NCBI RefSeq assembly: GCF_037969725.1
Contig: NZ_CP150203.1
Location: 3,860,001-3,924,000 of the forward strand
DNA length: 64,000 nt
Reading direction: 5' to 3'
Origin: Paenibacillus sp. FSL W8-0426
GTDB taxonomy: Bacteria > Bacillota > Bacilli > Paenibacillales > Paenibacillaceae
The notes beneath the pieces are model-generated. The model did no database searches. It saw only the letters and a list, made by a program, of their open reading frames with translations, and was not told the DNA's origin. Shown piece after piece: positions 18,472 through 26,919 of the stretch (its first letter is position 1; the number at the start of each line of letters is the position of its first letter). Made by a program: the position numbers and the translations under genes.

Positions 18472-19074
18472 CTATCGCAAATTCGGCTTATAGACATCCC
18501 TTAGGTTACCAGGTTCGTAAAATGGATACTCCAGCTTTTGCTGGACTTGAAGAACGGTCTCCGTGGACGTCAACATCTCGACGACGTATAACCCAAGGTC
18601 AATGGAAGCTGTAACTCCCGCACCGGTTACCGTGTTACCGTCACGCACTACACGCGCAGCAACGACTTCCGCACAATAGGGAGCCAGTAAATCATAAGCT
18701 GACGAGTTGGTCGTAGCCTTTTTTCCATGCAGGAAACCGGCTTCTCCCAATAGCAAAGCCCCGGTACAAATCGAAATCTTATAAGACACGTTCTCTGCCG
18801 TGCGAATCCAGCGCATGAAATCCTCATCAAATCGAAGCGTTCTCGTGGATCGGCCACCAGGGAAAAAGACCAGATCAAAATCACCTAGATCAGGCAACAC
18901 CGCATCGGATTTCATTTTCAGCCCCCGGTCATCTGAAATTTCATCCTTGTCTGCACAGAATGTCCAAGATACGTTTTCCTTCGCTTTCAGAATCGCCAGC
19001 CAAGTCACCGCTTCATAAAATCCAGCCAAATCCATGCTTGTCATTCCATCAAATAATACAAACGCCATTTTCAT
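18472..19074 (-). CDS. DJ-1/PfpI family protein
   Basis: About 200 residues of the class I glutamine amidotransferase-like DJ-1/PfpI fold. It begins MAFVLFDGMTSMDLAGFYEA, has FDLVFFPGG, and the nucleophile-elbow cysteine in ISICTGALLLGEAG followed by GKKATTNSSAY. This layout matches the isocyanide hydratase/ThiJ-like branch. Start uncertain: ATG at 19074 with AAAGGA twelve bases upstream is my choice; the frame runs to 19158. A strong inverted repeat lies just upstream at 19112-19140. Confidence 0.85.
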   Translation of the reverse strand: MKMAFVLFDGMTSMDLAGFYEAVTWLAILKAKENVSWTFCADKDEISDDRGLKMKSDAVLPDLGDFDLVFFPGGRSTRTLRFDEDFMRWIRTAENVSYKISICTGALLLGEAGFLHGKKATTNSSAYDLLAPYCAEVVAARVVRDGNTVTGAGVTASIDLGLYVVEMLTSTETVLQVQQKLEYPFYEPGNLRDVYKPNLR

Positions 19075-19111
19075 CGCCGCCACCATTCCTTTCATTTCCT
19101 GAAAATAAATA

Positions 19112-19140
19112 AAGTGTTCGATCAAAAAGATCAAACACTT
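19112..19140. promoter_or_regulatory. inverted repeat upstream of the DJ-1/PfpI gene
   Basis: AAGTGTTCGATC and GATCAAACACTT flank AAAAA: 12-base arms with one mismatch. It lies about 40 bp before the likely start. It could be an operator or a leader hairpin. Confidence 0.5.
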
Positions 19141-19309
19141 TGCCCAGGCGTACGGCATATAAAATATGTGCTTCCTTGTGGTTCACTCCACGTTTACGCC
19201 AGTCGCACATACCGGATATTTAGCTCTAAGTATACATGACCTCTTTCACTATTGTAAATAAATGAAATGGTTCAGTCCTTCCCTTTCCTTTTGTGTTTAG
19301 GATACCGAG

Positions 19310-20623
19310 CTACTTGTTTAACAAGGCATCGGCTTTCTTCGCTGCTTCAGCTATGGCTGCCTCTGGCGTAACGGACGAATCCACAACCGCGCGAAGAATT
19401 TCATCCTTGATGATCTCCCCAATTTCCGGATAAACCTTCTGCATTGGACGCGGACCCGCATATTCCAGTTGGTCTACCGCCACCTTGAACAGCGGCTTTT
19501 CCTCATAAAGCTTCTTCATCTCATCGCTTTCCACAGCACTGATTCGGCTGGGCAAATATCCCGTAAAGGAGCTTGCATAAATCGTTTGCTCTTTGGAAGT
19601 CATCCATTTAATGAACTTCCACGCCGCCTCCTGCTTTTCCGGGGACAGCCCCGATGTCATAACCAGATTGGCACCGCCTGTCGGCACTCCATACGTATCA
19701 TTGGCAGGCATAAATGTCGTTCCGAGTTCAAAGCCCTGCTCTTCGGCAACCTTCATATTATTGGTCAAGTCCGCGGTCGAGGAGAACAGCATCGCAGAAC
19801 GTTGATTGTGGAAATCCGTCTTGGCTTGCGTACCCGCATCATCGGTCGTGCCGATATTCATAATGCCTTCATCCTTCATCTTTAACCACAGCTTCACGGG
19901 CGCAATCCCGGTTTCATTATTGAATGCCGCACTTTTTCCATCCTCGCTGACCATCGTTCCTCCACTCTGCCTTACAAAAGCTTCGTAGAACCAAATGTCG
20001 ACAGGCATCGAGATGCCATAACGCTCATCCTTCACCGTCAGCTTGCGTGCATAATCTTCAAACTCGGTCCAATTCTTCGGTCCGGCAGGATCAAGTCCCG
20101 CCTCCTTCAGCATCGTCCGGTTCAAATACAGAATCGGCGTACTGCGCAAATAAGGAAGAGCATACAGTTTGCCATTCACATAGGAATTCCCCATGAGCCC
20201 TGGAATGAAATCTTCCGTATCGAGCTTGTCTTTCTCAACAAAGGAAGTCAAATCCTGTGTCATGCCGGATTCGGCGAACACCCCAACGGAAGCAATTTCA
20301 TTTTGCCAAACTTCGGGGGCATTGCCCGCTGCAAAAGCCGCCTGCGCCTTGGAATGCTGGTCTGCATACGATCCCTGGTATTCCGCCTTTACGATCACTT
20401 CATCCTGGGATTCATTAAACAGTTTCACCAAGTTCTCATTGTTCTCGGCGATCTTGTCACCCCAAGAGTACCAATATGTAATCTCGACCGGTTTATTGGC
20501 CGTACCATTGGAACTGTTACCTGAAGCAGCCGTATCGGTTGAACCAGCGGAGTTGGAATCGCCGCAAGCCGTCAAAGCAAGCGCAAGCGTTGCCGCTAAC
20601 ATCATAGAACCAAATTTTTTCAT
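19310..20623 (-). CDS. ugpB: ABC transporter sugar/glycerol-3-phosphate binding lipoprotein
   Basis: A 437-residue extracellular binding protein. A lipobox (LALTACGDS) puts the lipidated cysteine near residue 20. Blocks shared with UgpB-type proteins include YWYSWGD, QGSYADQHSKAQAAFAAGNAP, RSTPILYLNRTMLKEAGLDP and SSFTGYLPSRISA. It is the last gene of the glpP-ugp operon, so sn-glycerol 3-phosphate or a glycerophosphodiester is the likely ligand. The ribosome binding site TAGGAGG is clear. UgpB-like fold is well supported; the ligand rests on context. Confidence 0.85.
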   Translation of the reverse strand: MKKFGSMMLAATLALALTACGDSNSAGSTDTAASGNSSNGTANKPVEITYWYSWGDKIAENNENLVKLFNESQDEVIVKAEYQGSYADQHSKAQAAFAAGNAPEVWQNEIASVGVFAESGMTQDLTSFVEKDKLDTEDFIPGLMGNSYVNGKLYALPYLRSTPILYLNRTMLKEAGLDPAGPKNWTEFEDYARKLTVKDERYGISMPVDIWFYEAFVRQSGGTMVSEDGKSAAFNNETGIAPVKLWLKMKDEGIMNIGTTDDAGTQAKTDFHNQRSAMLFSSTADLTNNMKVAEEQGFELGTTFMPANDTYGVPTGGANLVMTSGLSPEKQEAAWKFIKWMTSKEQTIYASSFTGYLPSRISAVESDEMKKLYEEKPLFKVAVDQLEYAGPRPMQKVYPEIGEIIKDEILRAVVDSSVTPEAAIAEAAKKADALLNK

Positions 20624-20647
20624 GGATAAGTCCTCCTATGAACCTGA

Positions 20648-21472
20648 TTATTTTACGCCCGAATAAACAAATGCTTTAATAATTTGACGTTGTCCAAATA
20701 AGAAAACGATAAGGATCGGAACGACCAGTATCATGTTTCCAGCCATCAAAATGTGCCAGGCGGCTCCTCCGTCGACCTCGCGCAGCTTGGAGATTCCGAT
20801 CGGCAGCGTTCTTGCAGCATCGGAGGTGGTCATGACGAGCGGCCAGAAATAATCATTCCAGTGTGCAATAAAGCTGAACAATGCAAAGGTCACCAAGGTT
20901 GGCCGTGCCAAGGGCACCATAATCTTGAGAATGATCTTCCACTCCGGGGCTTGATCCAGTCGCGCCGCTTCAATAAGCTCTTCCTGTACCTGCTTGAACG
21001 ACTGCCTGAGCATGAATATGCCGAAGGCGCTGGAGGAGAAAGGAAGAATGAGTGCCAGCAAATTGTTGATGAGTCCCCACTTGCTAAGCAACAAATACAC
21101 CGGCAGGAAAATAAGCTGACCAGGAATCATCAAGGTCACCATCGTGATCCCGAATAACAGCTTGTCTCCTTTGAAGGAGTATCTTGCGAACGCATAGGCT
21201 GCCAATATAATGGTTGTGAATTGAAGCAGGAGTATACTGACCGATACGATAACGCTGTTCATCAGGTATTTCAAAAAAGGCCCCGATTCCCACGCCGCTT
21301 GGAAATTGCTCCACATGATCCTGGAAGGAATCCATTTGGGTGGAAAGATCACCGTTTCCGGGTAAGACTTCAATGATGTTGAAATCATCCATAGAAAAGG
21401 GACTGCAAAAATCGCAACCAATGCGACCGTGGCAGTAACGTTCAGGATACGCAGCCATGACTTCATTGCCAT
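20648..21472 (-). CDS. ugpE: ABC transporter permease (UgpE/MalG type)
   Basis: A 274-residue inner permease with six membrane segments. The coupling motif for the ATPase is EELIEAARLDQAPEWKIILK then IMVPLARPTLV (E-A-A-x3-D-G-like, here with Q for G). It starts after GAAAGGAGGAGG and lies 18 bp after ugpA. It works with UgpA as the membrane channel of the importer. Confidence 0.88.
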   Translation of the reverse strand: MAMKSWLRILNVTATVALVAIFAVPFLWMISTSLKSYPETVIFPPKWIPSRIMWSNFQAAWESGPFLKYLMNSVIVSVSILLLQFTTIILAAYAFARYSFKGDKLLFGITMVTLMIPGQLIFLPVYLLLSKWGLINNLLALILPFSSSAFGIFMLRQSFKQVQEELIEAARLDQAPEWKIILKIMVPLARPTLVTFALFSFIAHWNDYFWPLVMTTSDAARTLPIGISKLREVDGGAAWHILMAGNMILVVPILIVFLFGQRQIIKAFVYSGVK

Positions 21473-21490
21473 GATATTCCCTCCTCCTTT

Positions 21491-22363
21491 CTATTGGTAG
21501 TGAACCTTACGGCTTAGCAGCTTGAAATAAACTAGCGTCAGCAAACCAACGACAAGGAGCAATATCACTCCCGCTGCAGAAGCGTAACCGATCTTGAAGT
21601 AACGGAATCCGTACTCGTAAATGTAAAAGACGAGCGTGTTGGTTGAATTGATCGGCCCCCCGTTGGTCATGATGGCAATGGTCTCAAACACCTGGAACGA
21701 GCTGATCAAATTAATGATAATCAAGAAAAACAGGGTCGGCGAAAGCATGGGCAGCGTAATTTTGTAGAACTTCCGCCACCAGTTGGCCTCGTCCAGAGCG
21801 GAGGCTTCATACACATCCTTCGGAATGCTTTGCAGACCGGCGATGAAAATAAGAGCGTTGTAGCCGACGCCTTTCCACACCGAAACAAGGACAAGCGACA
21901 GCAATGAACTATCGGGACTGCTCAGCCATTCCAGCTTGGGCAAACCAACCATATCCAGCAACCCATTTAGCAAACCGAATTTGGGATCCATCAGCCACAT
22001 CCACACCAGGGATACGGATACAAGCGAAACAATGTGCGGACTGAAAAGCGCGCCCTGAACAAACCCATACCATGCCCCTTCCCGATTCAGCCATATGGCT
22101 AGCAGCAGCGAAATCACAATGGATAACGATACGGAAAGAAGCGTATAGTTCAAGGAATTGCTCAGCACCTGAAGAAATGCGCTATCCTCAAATAACTCGA
22201 CAAAGTTGTTGAAGCCCACGAACTCCTTGACCGGATTAATGAAATCCCAGTTGTAAAAGCTCAAAAAGATCATATAAAAGATCGGATAAATGAAGAAAAT
22301 GGAAAATATCACGATCGAGGGAGCCACCATGACATAGGGACGGAACCTGGACCACACGGTCAT
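21491..22363 (-). CDS. ugpA: ABC transporter permease (UgpA/MalF type)
   Basis: A 290-residue permease with six membrane segments. The ATPase-coupling loop is DVYEASALDEANWWRKFYKI then TLPMLSPTLFF. Its ATG overlaps the stop of the ATPase gene (ATGA), so the two are coupled in translation. Partner of UgpE in the importer. Confidence 0.88.
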   Translation of the reverse strand: MTVWSRFRPYVMVAPSIVIFSIFFIYPIFYMIFLSFYNWDFINPVKEFVGFNNFVELFEDSAFLQVLSNSLNYTLLSVSLSIVISLLLAIWLNREGAWYGFVQGALFSPHIVSLVSVSLVWMWLMDPKFGLLNGLLDMVGLPKLEWLSSPDSSLLSLVLVSVWKGVGYNALIFIAGLQSIPKDVYEASALDEANWWRKFYKITLPMLSPTLFFLIIINLISSFQVFETIAIMTNGGPINSTNTLVFYIYEYGFRYFKIGYASAAGVILLLVVGLLTLVYFKLLSRKVHYQ

Positions 22364-23448
22364 GAATAGTTCCCTCCCAGGACAATCAGCTCTCTCGTTT
22401 CGGACCGCTCATGCTGACGAGCACGTACACCGCTGCGATCAAAATAGTACAGGTCCTGCATCGACACGGAGATGTACACCTCGGAGGCTGACTCCAGAGG
22501 TTTCAAGAAGCTCTTCACGGACACTTGGCCAAGTGCGGAGTCCAGTTGATAGATGATTTCTGCCCCTAGCGTCTCACGGGTCAGAATCCGGGCCGGGAAC
22601 TGCACATGTCCGGGCTGCGACCGGTTCTCAAGCATCATTGCCGTTTTCTCCGGACGGAAGCCTACCTGCCCGATTTCGTCATGCAGCTGCCCGTTCAGAA
22701 ACGGCAGGAGTTGTTCGCGGTCAATCACATTCATCGGCGGCGTGCCGATAAACCGGGCTGTGAACACATTATCCGGGTCATCGTAAATTTTCATTGGACG
22801 ATCCGCTTGTTGAATGCGCCCTTTATTCATGATCACGATACGATCTCCCATCGACATCGCCTCAACCTGGTCATGCGTAACAAAGACAAAGGTTGCGCCC
22901 AGCCGTTTGTGAAGCTGGATCAGTTCCGTTCGCATCTGATGGCGAAGCTTGGCATCCAGGTTCGACAACGGCTCATCCATCAGGAAGACCGCGGGATTCT
23001 TGACCATGGCCCGAGCCAAGGCCACCCGCTGACGCTGACCGCCGGACAGTGCCTGCGGTTTCTTATGCAAATACTCGGCCAGACCGACGACCTCGGTGAT
23101 CTCTTTGACGAGACGTTCTCGTTCAGGCCGAGGCACCTTGCGGTTCACTAATCCGAATTCGATGTTTTCCTTAACCGTCATCATCGGATATAATGCATAG
23201 TTTTGAAATACCATGGCGACATTGCGCTTGCCCGGCTCCACTCCATTGACACATTGGTCTCCGATCCAAACTTCTCCCGCCGACTGCTTGTCAAGTCCTG
23301 CGATCATGCGGAGCGTCGTCGATTTTCCACAGCCGGACGGGCCGACCAATACCGTAAAGGAGCCATCCTCAATGGTCAGATTGAGATCTTCGATGACTTT
23401 ATCCTGCTTGAAGCTTTTTTCAATCTGCTTCAACACAATTTGTGCCAT
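22360..23448 (-). CDS. ugpC: ABC transporter ATP-binding protein (UgpC/MsmX type)
   Basis: A 362-residue ATPase that powers the importer. It has Walker A GPSGCGKST, Q-loop VFQNYALYP, signature LSGGQRQR, Walker B VFLMDEP and the H-loop VTHDQ. The C-terminal 120 residues are the OB/TOBE regulatory domain of the MalK/UgpC/MsmX group. These ATPases often serve several importers. This is the only complete importer ATPase in the window, and the ABC importer at 46-50 kb lacks one, so it may serve both. Confidence 0.93.
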   Translation of the reverse strand: MAQIVLKQIEKSFKQDKVIEDLNLTIEDGSFTVLVGPSGCGKSTTLRMIAGLDKQSAGEVWIGDQCVNGVEPGKRNVAMVFQNYALYPMMTVKENIEFGLVNRKVPRPERERLVKEITEVVGLAEYLHKKPQALSGGQRQRVALARAMVKNPAVFLMDEPLSNLDAKLRHQMRTELIQLHKRLGATFVFVTHDQVEAMSMGDRIVIMNKGRIQQADRPMKIYDDPDNVFTARFIGTPPMNVIDREQLLPFLNGQLHDEIGQVGFRPEKTAMMLENRSQPGHVQFPARILTRETLGAEIIYQLDSALGQVSVKSFLKPLESASEVYISVSMQDLYYFDRSGVRARQHERSETRELIVLGGNYS

Positions 23449-23472
23449 GCCATTCCCTCCTTTTTCTTGACA

Positions 23473-24309
23473 TTATTGTGCCGCCGCTGCTAGCTGAACG
23501 GATAAAGTAAGGTCGCTTTCCTCTCCCAATGCATTAGCGACCGGTCCAAAGCCCGGCAGATCATAACAAAAGCTCTGAATGTCTTCGTTTAAACCAGCAT
23601 CCTGTATAAGACGGTGAGTTATCGCTACTCCGCCCTCATGCACTTCAATAACGCGATATGCCGGCACATCTAGACAAGCTGCGGTCTGTACGTAATGCCA
23701 TTTACCTTGCTCCACGATGGAGTTCAAGTGATTATGTCCGCAGAAATAGATGCCTCCCTCTGGCCGACTGTTTAATATGCCCTTCAGTTCCTCCTGCGGA
23801 CGGATGTACAGCTTATCGAGCGTCGAGCGCGCAGTCGTATCAAACACCGGATGATGGCCGAAGAGGAGCACTTGCTTCTCGCGCGAATCGGCAAGCTGGT
23901 CTTTAAGCCAATCCAGCTGCTCTTCGTCCAGCTCTCCTCCCCAATCTGTGCGGTTCATTTCCTGGGTAGTGTCCAGAAAAATCAATCTGGCGTGAGGCGT
24001 ATCCATCGCCCGATAGCGCTCCTGACCTGTTAGCATGGAAATCTCACGTTTTGGCATCGAATACGTATCATGATTTCCCAGCACATGAATGAAGTTCCGT
24101 CCGCTTCCTGCAAGCATGGAAAACATCGAACGGAGTTCCTGATCCGTTCCTTCATGCGTCAAATCGCCAATCGAGACATGAACGTCCGCCTCCTCCTTCA
24201 GAAAAGCGTTAAGCATATGCTCGTATGCCCGGACTCTCGCTGCCTTCATTTCTTCGGTTCCATGACTCATGGTTGAATAGTGAAAATCACCAAGTAACGC
24301 AAGACGCAT
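23473..24309 (-). CDS. metallophosphoesterase
   Basis: About 278 residues of the calcineurin-like fold with all metal motifs: GDFHYS, GDLTHEG, GNHDT, GHHPVFD and GHNHLN. Start at 24309 (GTGGAGGTGG upstream); the frame extends 35 codons further into the HAD gene's end without support. It sits in the glpP-ugp operon between a HAD phosphatase and the ATPase. Cleavage of a glycerophosphodiester or cyclic phosphodiester (GpdQ-like) is plausible and inferred from context. No signal peptide, so cytoplasmic. Confidence 0.85.
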   Translation of the reverse strand: MRLALLGDFHYSTMSHGTEEMKAARVRAYEHMLNAFLKEEADVHVSIGDLTHEGTDQELRSMFSMLAGSGRNFIHVLGNHDTYSMPKREISMLTGQERYRAMDTPHARLIFLDTTQEMNRTDWGGELDEEQLDWLKDQLADSREKQVLLFGHHPVFDTTARSTLDKLYIRPQEELKGILNSRPEGGIYFCGHNHLNSIVEQGKWHYVQTAACLDVPAYRVIEVHEGGVAITHRLIQDAGLNEDIQSFCYDLPGFGPVANALGEESDLTLSVQLAAAAQ

Positions 24310-24346
24310 GCATGCCACCTCCACTTTTATTTTGGAACATTGCTGC

Positions 24347-25186
24347 TCAAGCTTTCTCCATCTCCAGCACCGTGGAATGCTTTGAATGATTCTGCTGCTC
24401 CATGCTGCATTCATTCAAGGAAGGCCATATATAATCCGGAACGATATCCGCTTTTCCGATATCCTCTCTTGAGGAGATGCCCGTAAGCACGAGGGCAGTC
24501 TTCATTCCATTCAGCTTTCCAAACAAAATGTCCGTCTCCAGCCGATCGCCGATCATGAGGCAGCTGCTGCGATCCACGTCCAGAAGCTGAAGCGACTTTT
24601 CTGCATAATAATTTGAAGGCTTGCCGATCATTACCGCTGCTTTCTGCTGGCTCGCCGCCTCGATCGAGCTCAGAATAGCTCCGGTGTCCGGAATAATGTC
24701 CCCTTGGACGGGACAGCAATTGTCCGGATTCGTTGCGAGCAGAACCGCTCCATGACGAACGGCTTTTGCCGCCAGATGGAGCTTATCGTAATGGAATTGC
24801 CGATCCATTCCGACCAACACATGCGTTGAACGGTACGGATCCTCGGAAAGGTTTATCCCCACTGCCCGAAGTTCTTCCTTTAGCGCCTCCTCCCCTACAA
24901 CCAGCACCTTGGCATCCGGTGCATGCTCTACAAAATAAAGTCCGGATACGTAGCCTGCAGTCAAAATTTCATCAAGCTGGCACGAAACGCCCAAACCCAG
25001 CAGCCGCTTGTAGCAATCCTCCCTCGTATGAACGGAAGTATTTGTAAGGAACAGCAGACGTTTGCCGCGTGACCGCAAGCTGCTTAAAAAGCTCTTTACG
25101 CCAGGCAGCCTCATTTGGTCAATATAAATCGTTCCGTCTAAATCGAAGCAGTACGCATCGTACGCATATACACTCTCCATAACCAT
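24347..25186 (-). CDS. HAD-IIA family phosphatase
   Basis: A 279-residue HAD hydrolase of the NagD/AraL type. Motif I DLDGTIYID, motif II in LFLTNTS, the motif III lysine in MIGKPSNYY and motif IV MIGDRLETDILF are all present, with the large C2 cap between. Within the glpP-ugp operon it may dephosphorylate glycerol 3-phosphate or a similar small phosphate ester; that is inference. It starts 12 bp after the phosphodiesterase stop. Confidence 0.88.
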   Translation of the reverse strand: MVMESVYAYDAYCFDLDGTIYIDQMRLPGVKSFLSSLRSRGKRLLFLTNTSVHTREDCYKRLLGLGVSCQLDEILTAGYVSGLYFVEHAPDAKVLVVGEEALKEELRAVGINLSEDPYRSTHVLVGMDRQFHYDKLHLAAKAVRHGAVLLATNPDNCCPVQGDIIPDTGAILSSIEAASQQKAAVMIGKPSNYYAEKSLQLLDVDRSSCLMIGDRLETDILFGKLNGMKTALVLTGISSREDIGKADIVPDYIWPSLNECSMEQQNHSKHSTVLEMEKA

Positions 25187-25198
25187 GCTCTCGCCCGC

Positions 25199-25912
25199 TC
25201 ATATTGAGCCGGACATCTCCAATACGTCCATGAAGCCTTCCAGCTCGTCGGTACAGATCCAGACGGACGGATACTCCTGAAATTGTTTCATGACGGAAGA
25301 CTCGTTGATGGTCCAAGCCATCAGTTGAATCCCCAGATCTTGACATCGCTGAATGTAGTGTTCGGTCACAAAGGCGTAGTGCATGGACAAAAACGTTGCC
25401 CCCATTTCCAAGGACCAGTCAAGAATAGCCTTTGAACCGCCAAAAGTGATGAGACCGATGCGTACATCGCGAGATAACTGCCTGATTCTCTCCAGAGCAT
25501 CAAAATCAAACGACGTAATGACGACCTGATCCAGCATGTCGAATGCTTCGATAACTTCGAGCACCCTTTTCTCAAGCTCAGGGTAGTAGTCTCCCATCTG
25601 CTTCAGCTCAATGTTAAGTTGAATTTTACCCTTTAAGGCACGCAGCACTTCTTCCAGGGTTGGAATATGCTCATCCTGTTTCACTCTGAAAGATTGCAAT
25701 TCCGAAGCCGTATAATCGACTACCCTGCCCGTTCCATTGGTCATGCGGTCCAGAGTATGGTCATGGATGACGACTGGAATTCCATCCTTGCTGAGATGAA
25801 CATCCAGTTCGAGATGCGAGAAGCCAAGCTCTACCGCCTTTAAAAAGGAAGACAACGTATTTTCAGCATATTTCTTTGGATAGCCGCGATGAGCAACTGC
25901 TTGAATGATCAT
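25199..25912 (-). CDS. ugpQ: glycerophosphodiester phosphodiesterase
   Basis: A 237-residue GDPD-family TIM barrel that hydrolyses glycerophosphodiesters to glycerol 3-phosphate plus alcohol. The catalytic block is complete: AHRGYPKKYAENTL, LELDVHLSKDG and VIHDHTLDRMTNGTG. No signal peptide, so cytoplasmic, like E. coli UgpQ. It is the first gene after the regulated terminator downstream of glpP and has AGGAGG before its ATG. It identifies the operon as glycerophosphodiester/G3P uptake. Confidence 0.92.
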   Translation of the reverse strand: MIIQAVAHRGYPKKYAENTLSSFLKAVELGFSHLELDVHLSKDGIPVVIHDHTLDRMTNGTGRVVDYTASELQSFRVKQDEHIPTLEEVLRALKGKIQLNIELKQMGDYYPELEKRVLEVIEAFDMLDQVVITSFDFDALERIRQLSRDVRIGLITFGGSKAILDWSLEMGATFLSMHYAFVTEHYIQRCQDLGIQLMAWTINESSVMKQFQEYPSVWICTDELEGFMDVLEMSGSI

Positions 25913-25942
25913 GCTTCATTCCCTCCTGTTGTATTTTTTGGA

Positions 25943-26018
25943 CAACACAAAAAACCCAGCAGCAAATCACCCTCCTTCAACATCAAGGTTGTAATTGATT
26001 TACTTACCACCGGGTTTT
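25943..26018 (-). promoter_or_regulatory. GlpP-type terminator/antiterminator between glpP and ugpQ
   Basis: On the minus strand AAAACCCGGTGGT (26018-26006) can pair over 13 positions, with several G-U pairs, with GCTGCTGGGTTTT (25963-25951), followed directly by T-rich sequence. The 42-base loop holds a smaller hairpin (ATCAA…TTGAT). A weak, wobble-rich terminator directly after a gene for an RNA-binding antiterminator, and before the genes it should control, fits GlpP regulation. Confidence 0.6.
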
Positions 26019-26052
26019 CTCGTCGTCTCCACCCAAGGATAAATGTATGAAA

Positions 26053-26592
26053 TTAAGTCCAGAATTTCTCATGCCCGATCGAAACAAAATCTGCGCCGCT
26101 CTTCAAGGCTTGCTGTATTTCTTCCTCATGCCGGATGAGGCCGCCCACGATCAAAGGCTGCGTGATACGTTCTTTGAGCTCTTGGATGACTCGGGGCATC
26201 AGTCCCGGCATCAGTTCAACCTCATTCGGTTTGTAGCTCATAATCATCCGCACGGCCGTCTCAATGGCTGCGGAATCGATCGCAAATATGCGTTGAATGC
26301 TTAATATGCCTGCCTGCTTTGCCGCAGAGACCGCATTGCTCTTCGTCGTCACAATCCCGTCCACTTTAAACACATCCGCAAGATATTGAATGGCAGAGGC
26401 ATCTCGCCCAATCCCCGATACCATCTCGGTATGCACATAGACCTGTTTCCCGCTTTGATGCAGACTGTCTACGATTGTGCCCAGATTGGTAATGTTCCCT
26501 GTCATGAGAATCACTCGTTTTACATCGCTTGCTAAAGCTCGGGCAATTTGTTCGTCTACCGTGATGGAGGCGATGATCGGATAATTCTTCAT
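26053..26592 (-). CDS. glpP: glycerol-3-phosphate responsive antiterminator GlpP
   Basis: A 179-residue RNA-binding antiterminator that in Bacillus binds leader RNA of glp genes when glycerol 3-phosphate is bound. It has a TIM-barrel form: PIIASITVDEQIARAL, ILMTGNITNLGTIVD, HTEMVSGIGRDASAI, DGIVTTKSNAV, IQRIFAIDSAAIETA, LMPGLMPRVIQEL, VGGLIRHEEEI and a final phosphate-binding loop. GAGGACT precedes the ATG. It is the first gene of an operon that continues through ugpQ to ugpB, beyond the terminator at 25943-26018. Confidence 0.93.
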   Translation of the reverse strand: MKNYPIIASITVDEQIARALASDVKRVILMTGNITNLGTIVDSLHQSGKQVYVHTEMVSGIGRDASAIQYLADVFKVDGIVTTKSNAVSAAKQAGILSIQRIFAIDSAAIETAVRMIMSYKPNEVELMPGLMPRVIQELKERITQPLIVGGLIRHEEEIQQALKSGADFVSIGHEKFWT

Positions 26593-26682
26593 GATTCAGT
26601 CCTCATTCCCTCGTTTGTCATAATAAATATTAAAGAGGAAGTATTCGTAATAAATCATCCCCGTGTAAACGGCGTATTAATT

Positions 26683-26815
26683 TTAGATCTATATGAACCG
26701 GCATAAAACATGCACACGTTAACGGAGAGGCAGAACCAATCTGGGGATAACAGCGATCGGAAGATGGTACTGCACTCGCAGTGGCCTTGTGTGACTGATT
26801 AGTGCGCTTTAGGGT
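26683..26815 (+). repeat. dispersed intergenic repeat, copy B
   Basis: The most complete copy. A left module (AGATCTATATGAACCGG … GGAGAGGCAGAACC) is followed by AATCTGG, the 24-base core shared with A and C (26743-26766), the GC inverted repeat (ACTGCACTCGCAGTG) and a tail GATTAGTGCGCTTTAGGG. It lies between the divergent glpP and response-regulator genes, so it may be in a 5' untranslated region. Confidence 0.8.
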
Positions 26816-26919
26816 CAGACTCATGCGTTTCACCCGATTTTGCCCTGAAACCTATGATAAAATAGTATATTTGAATGTGAAATTCAGAGTCGATGTCAAT
26901 GAAAGGCGGATGTTCAACC

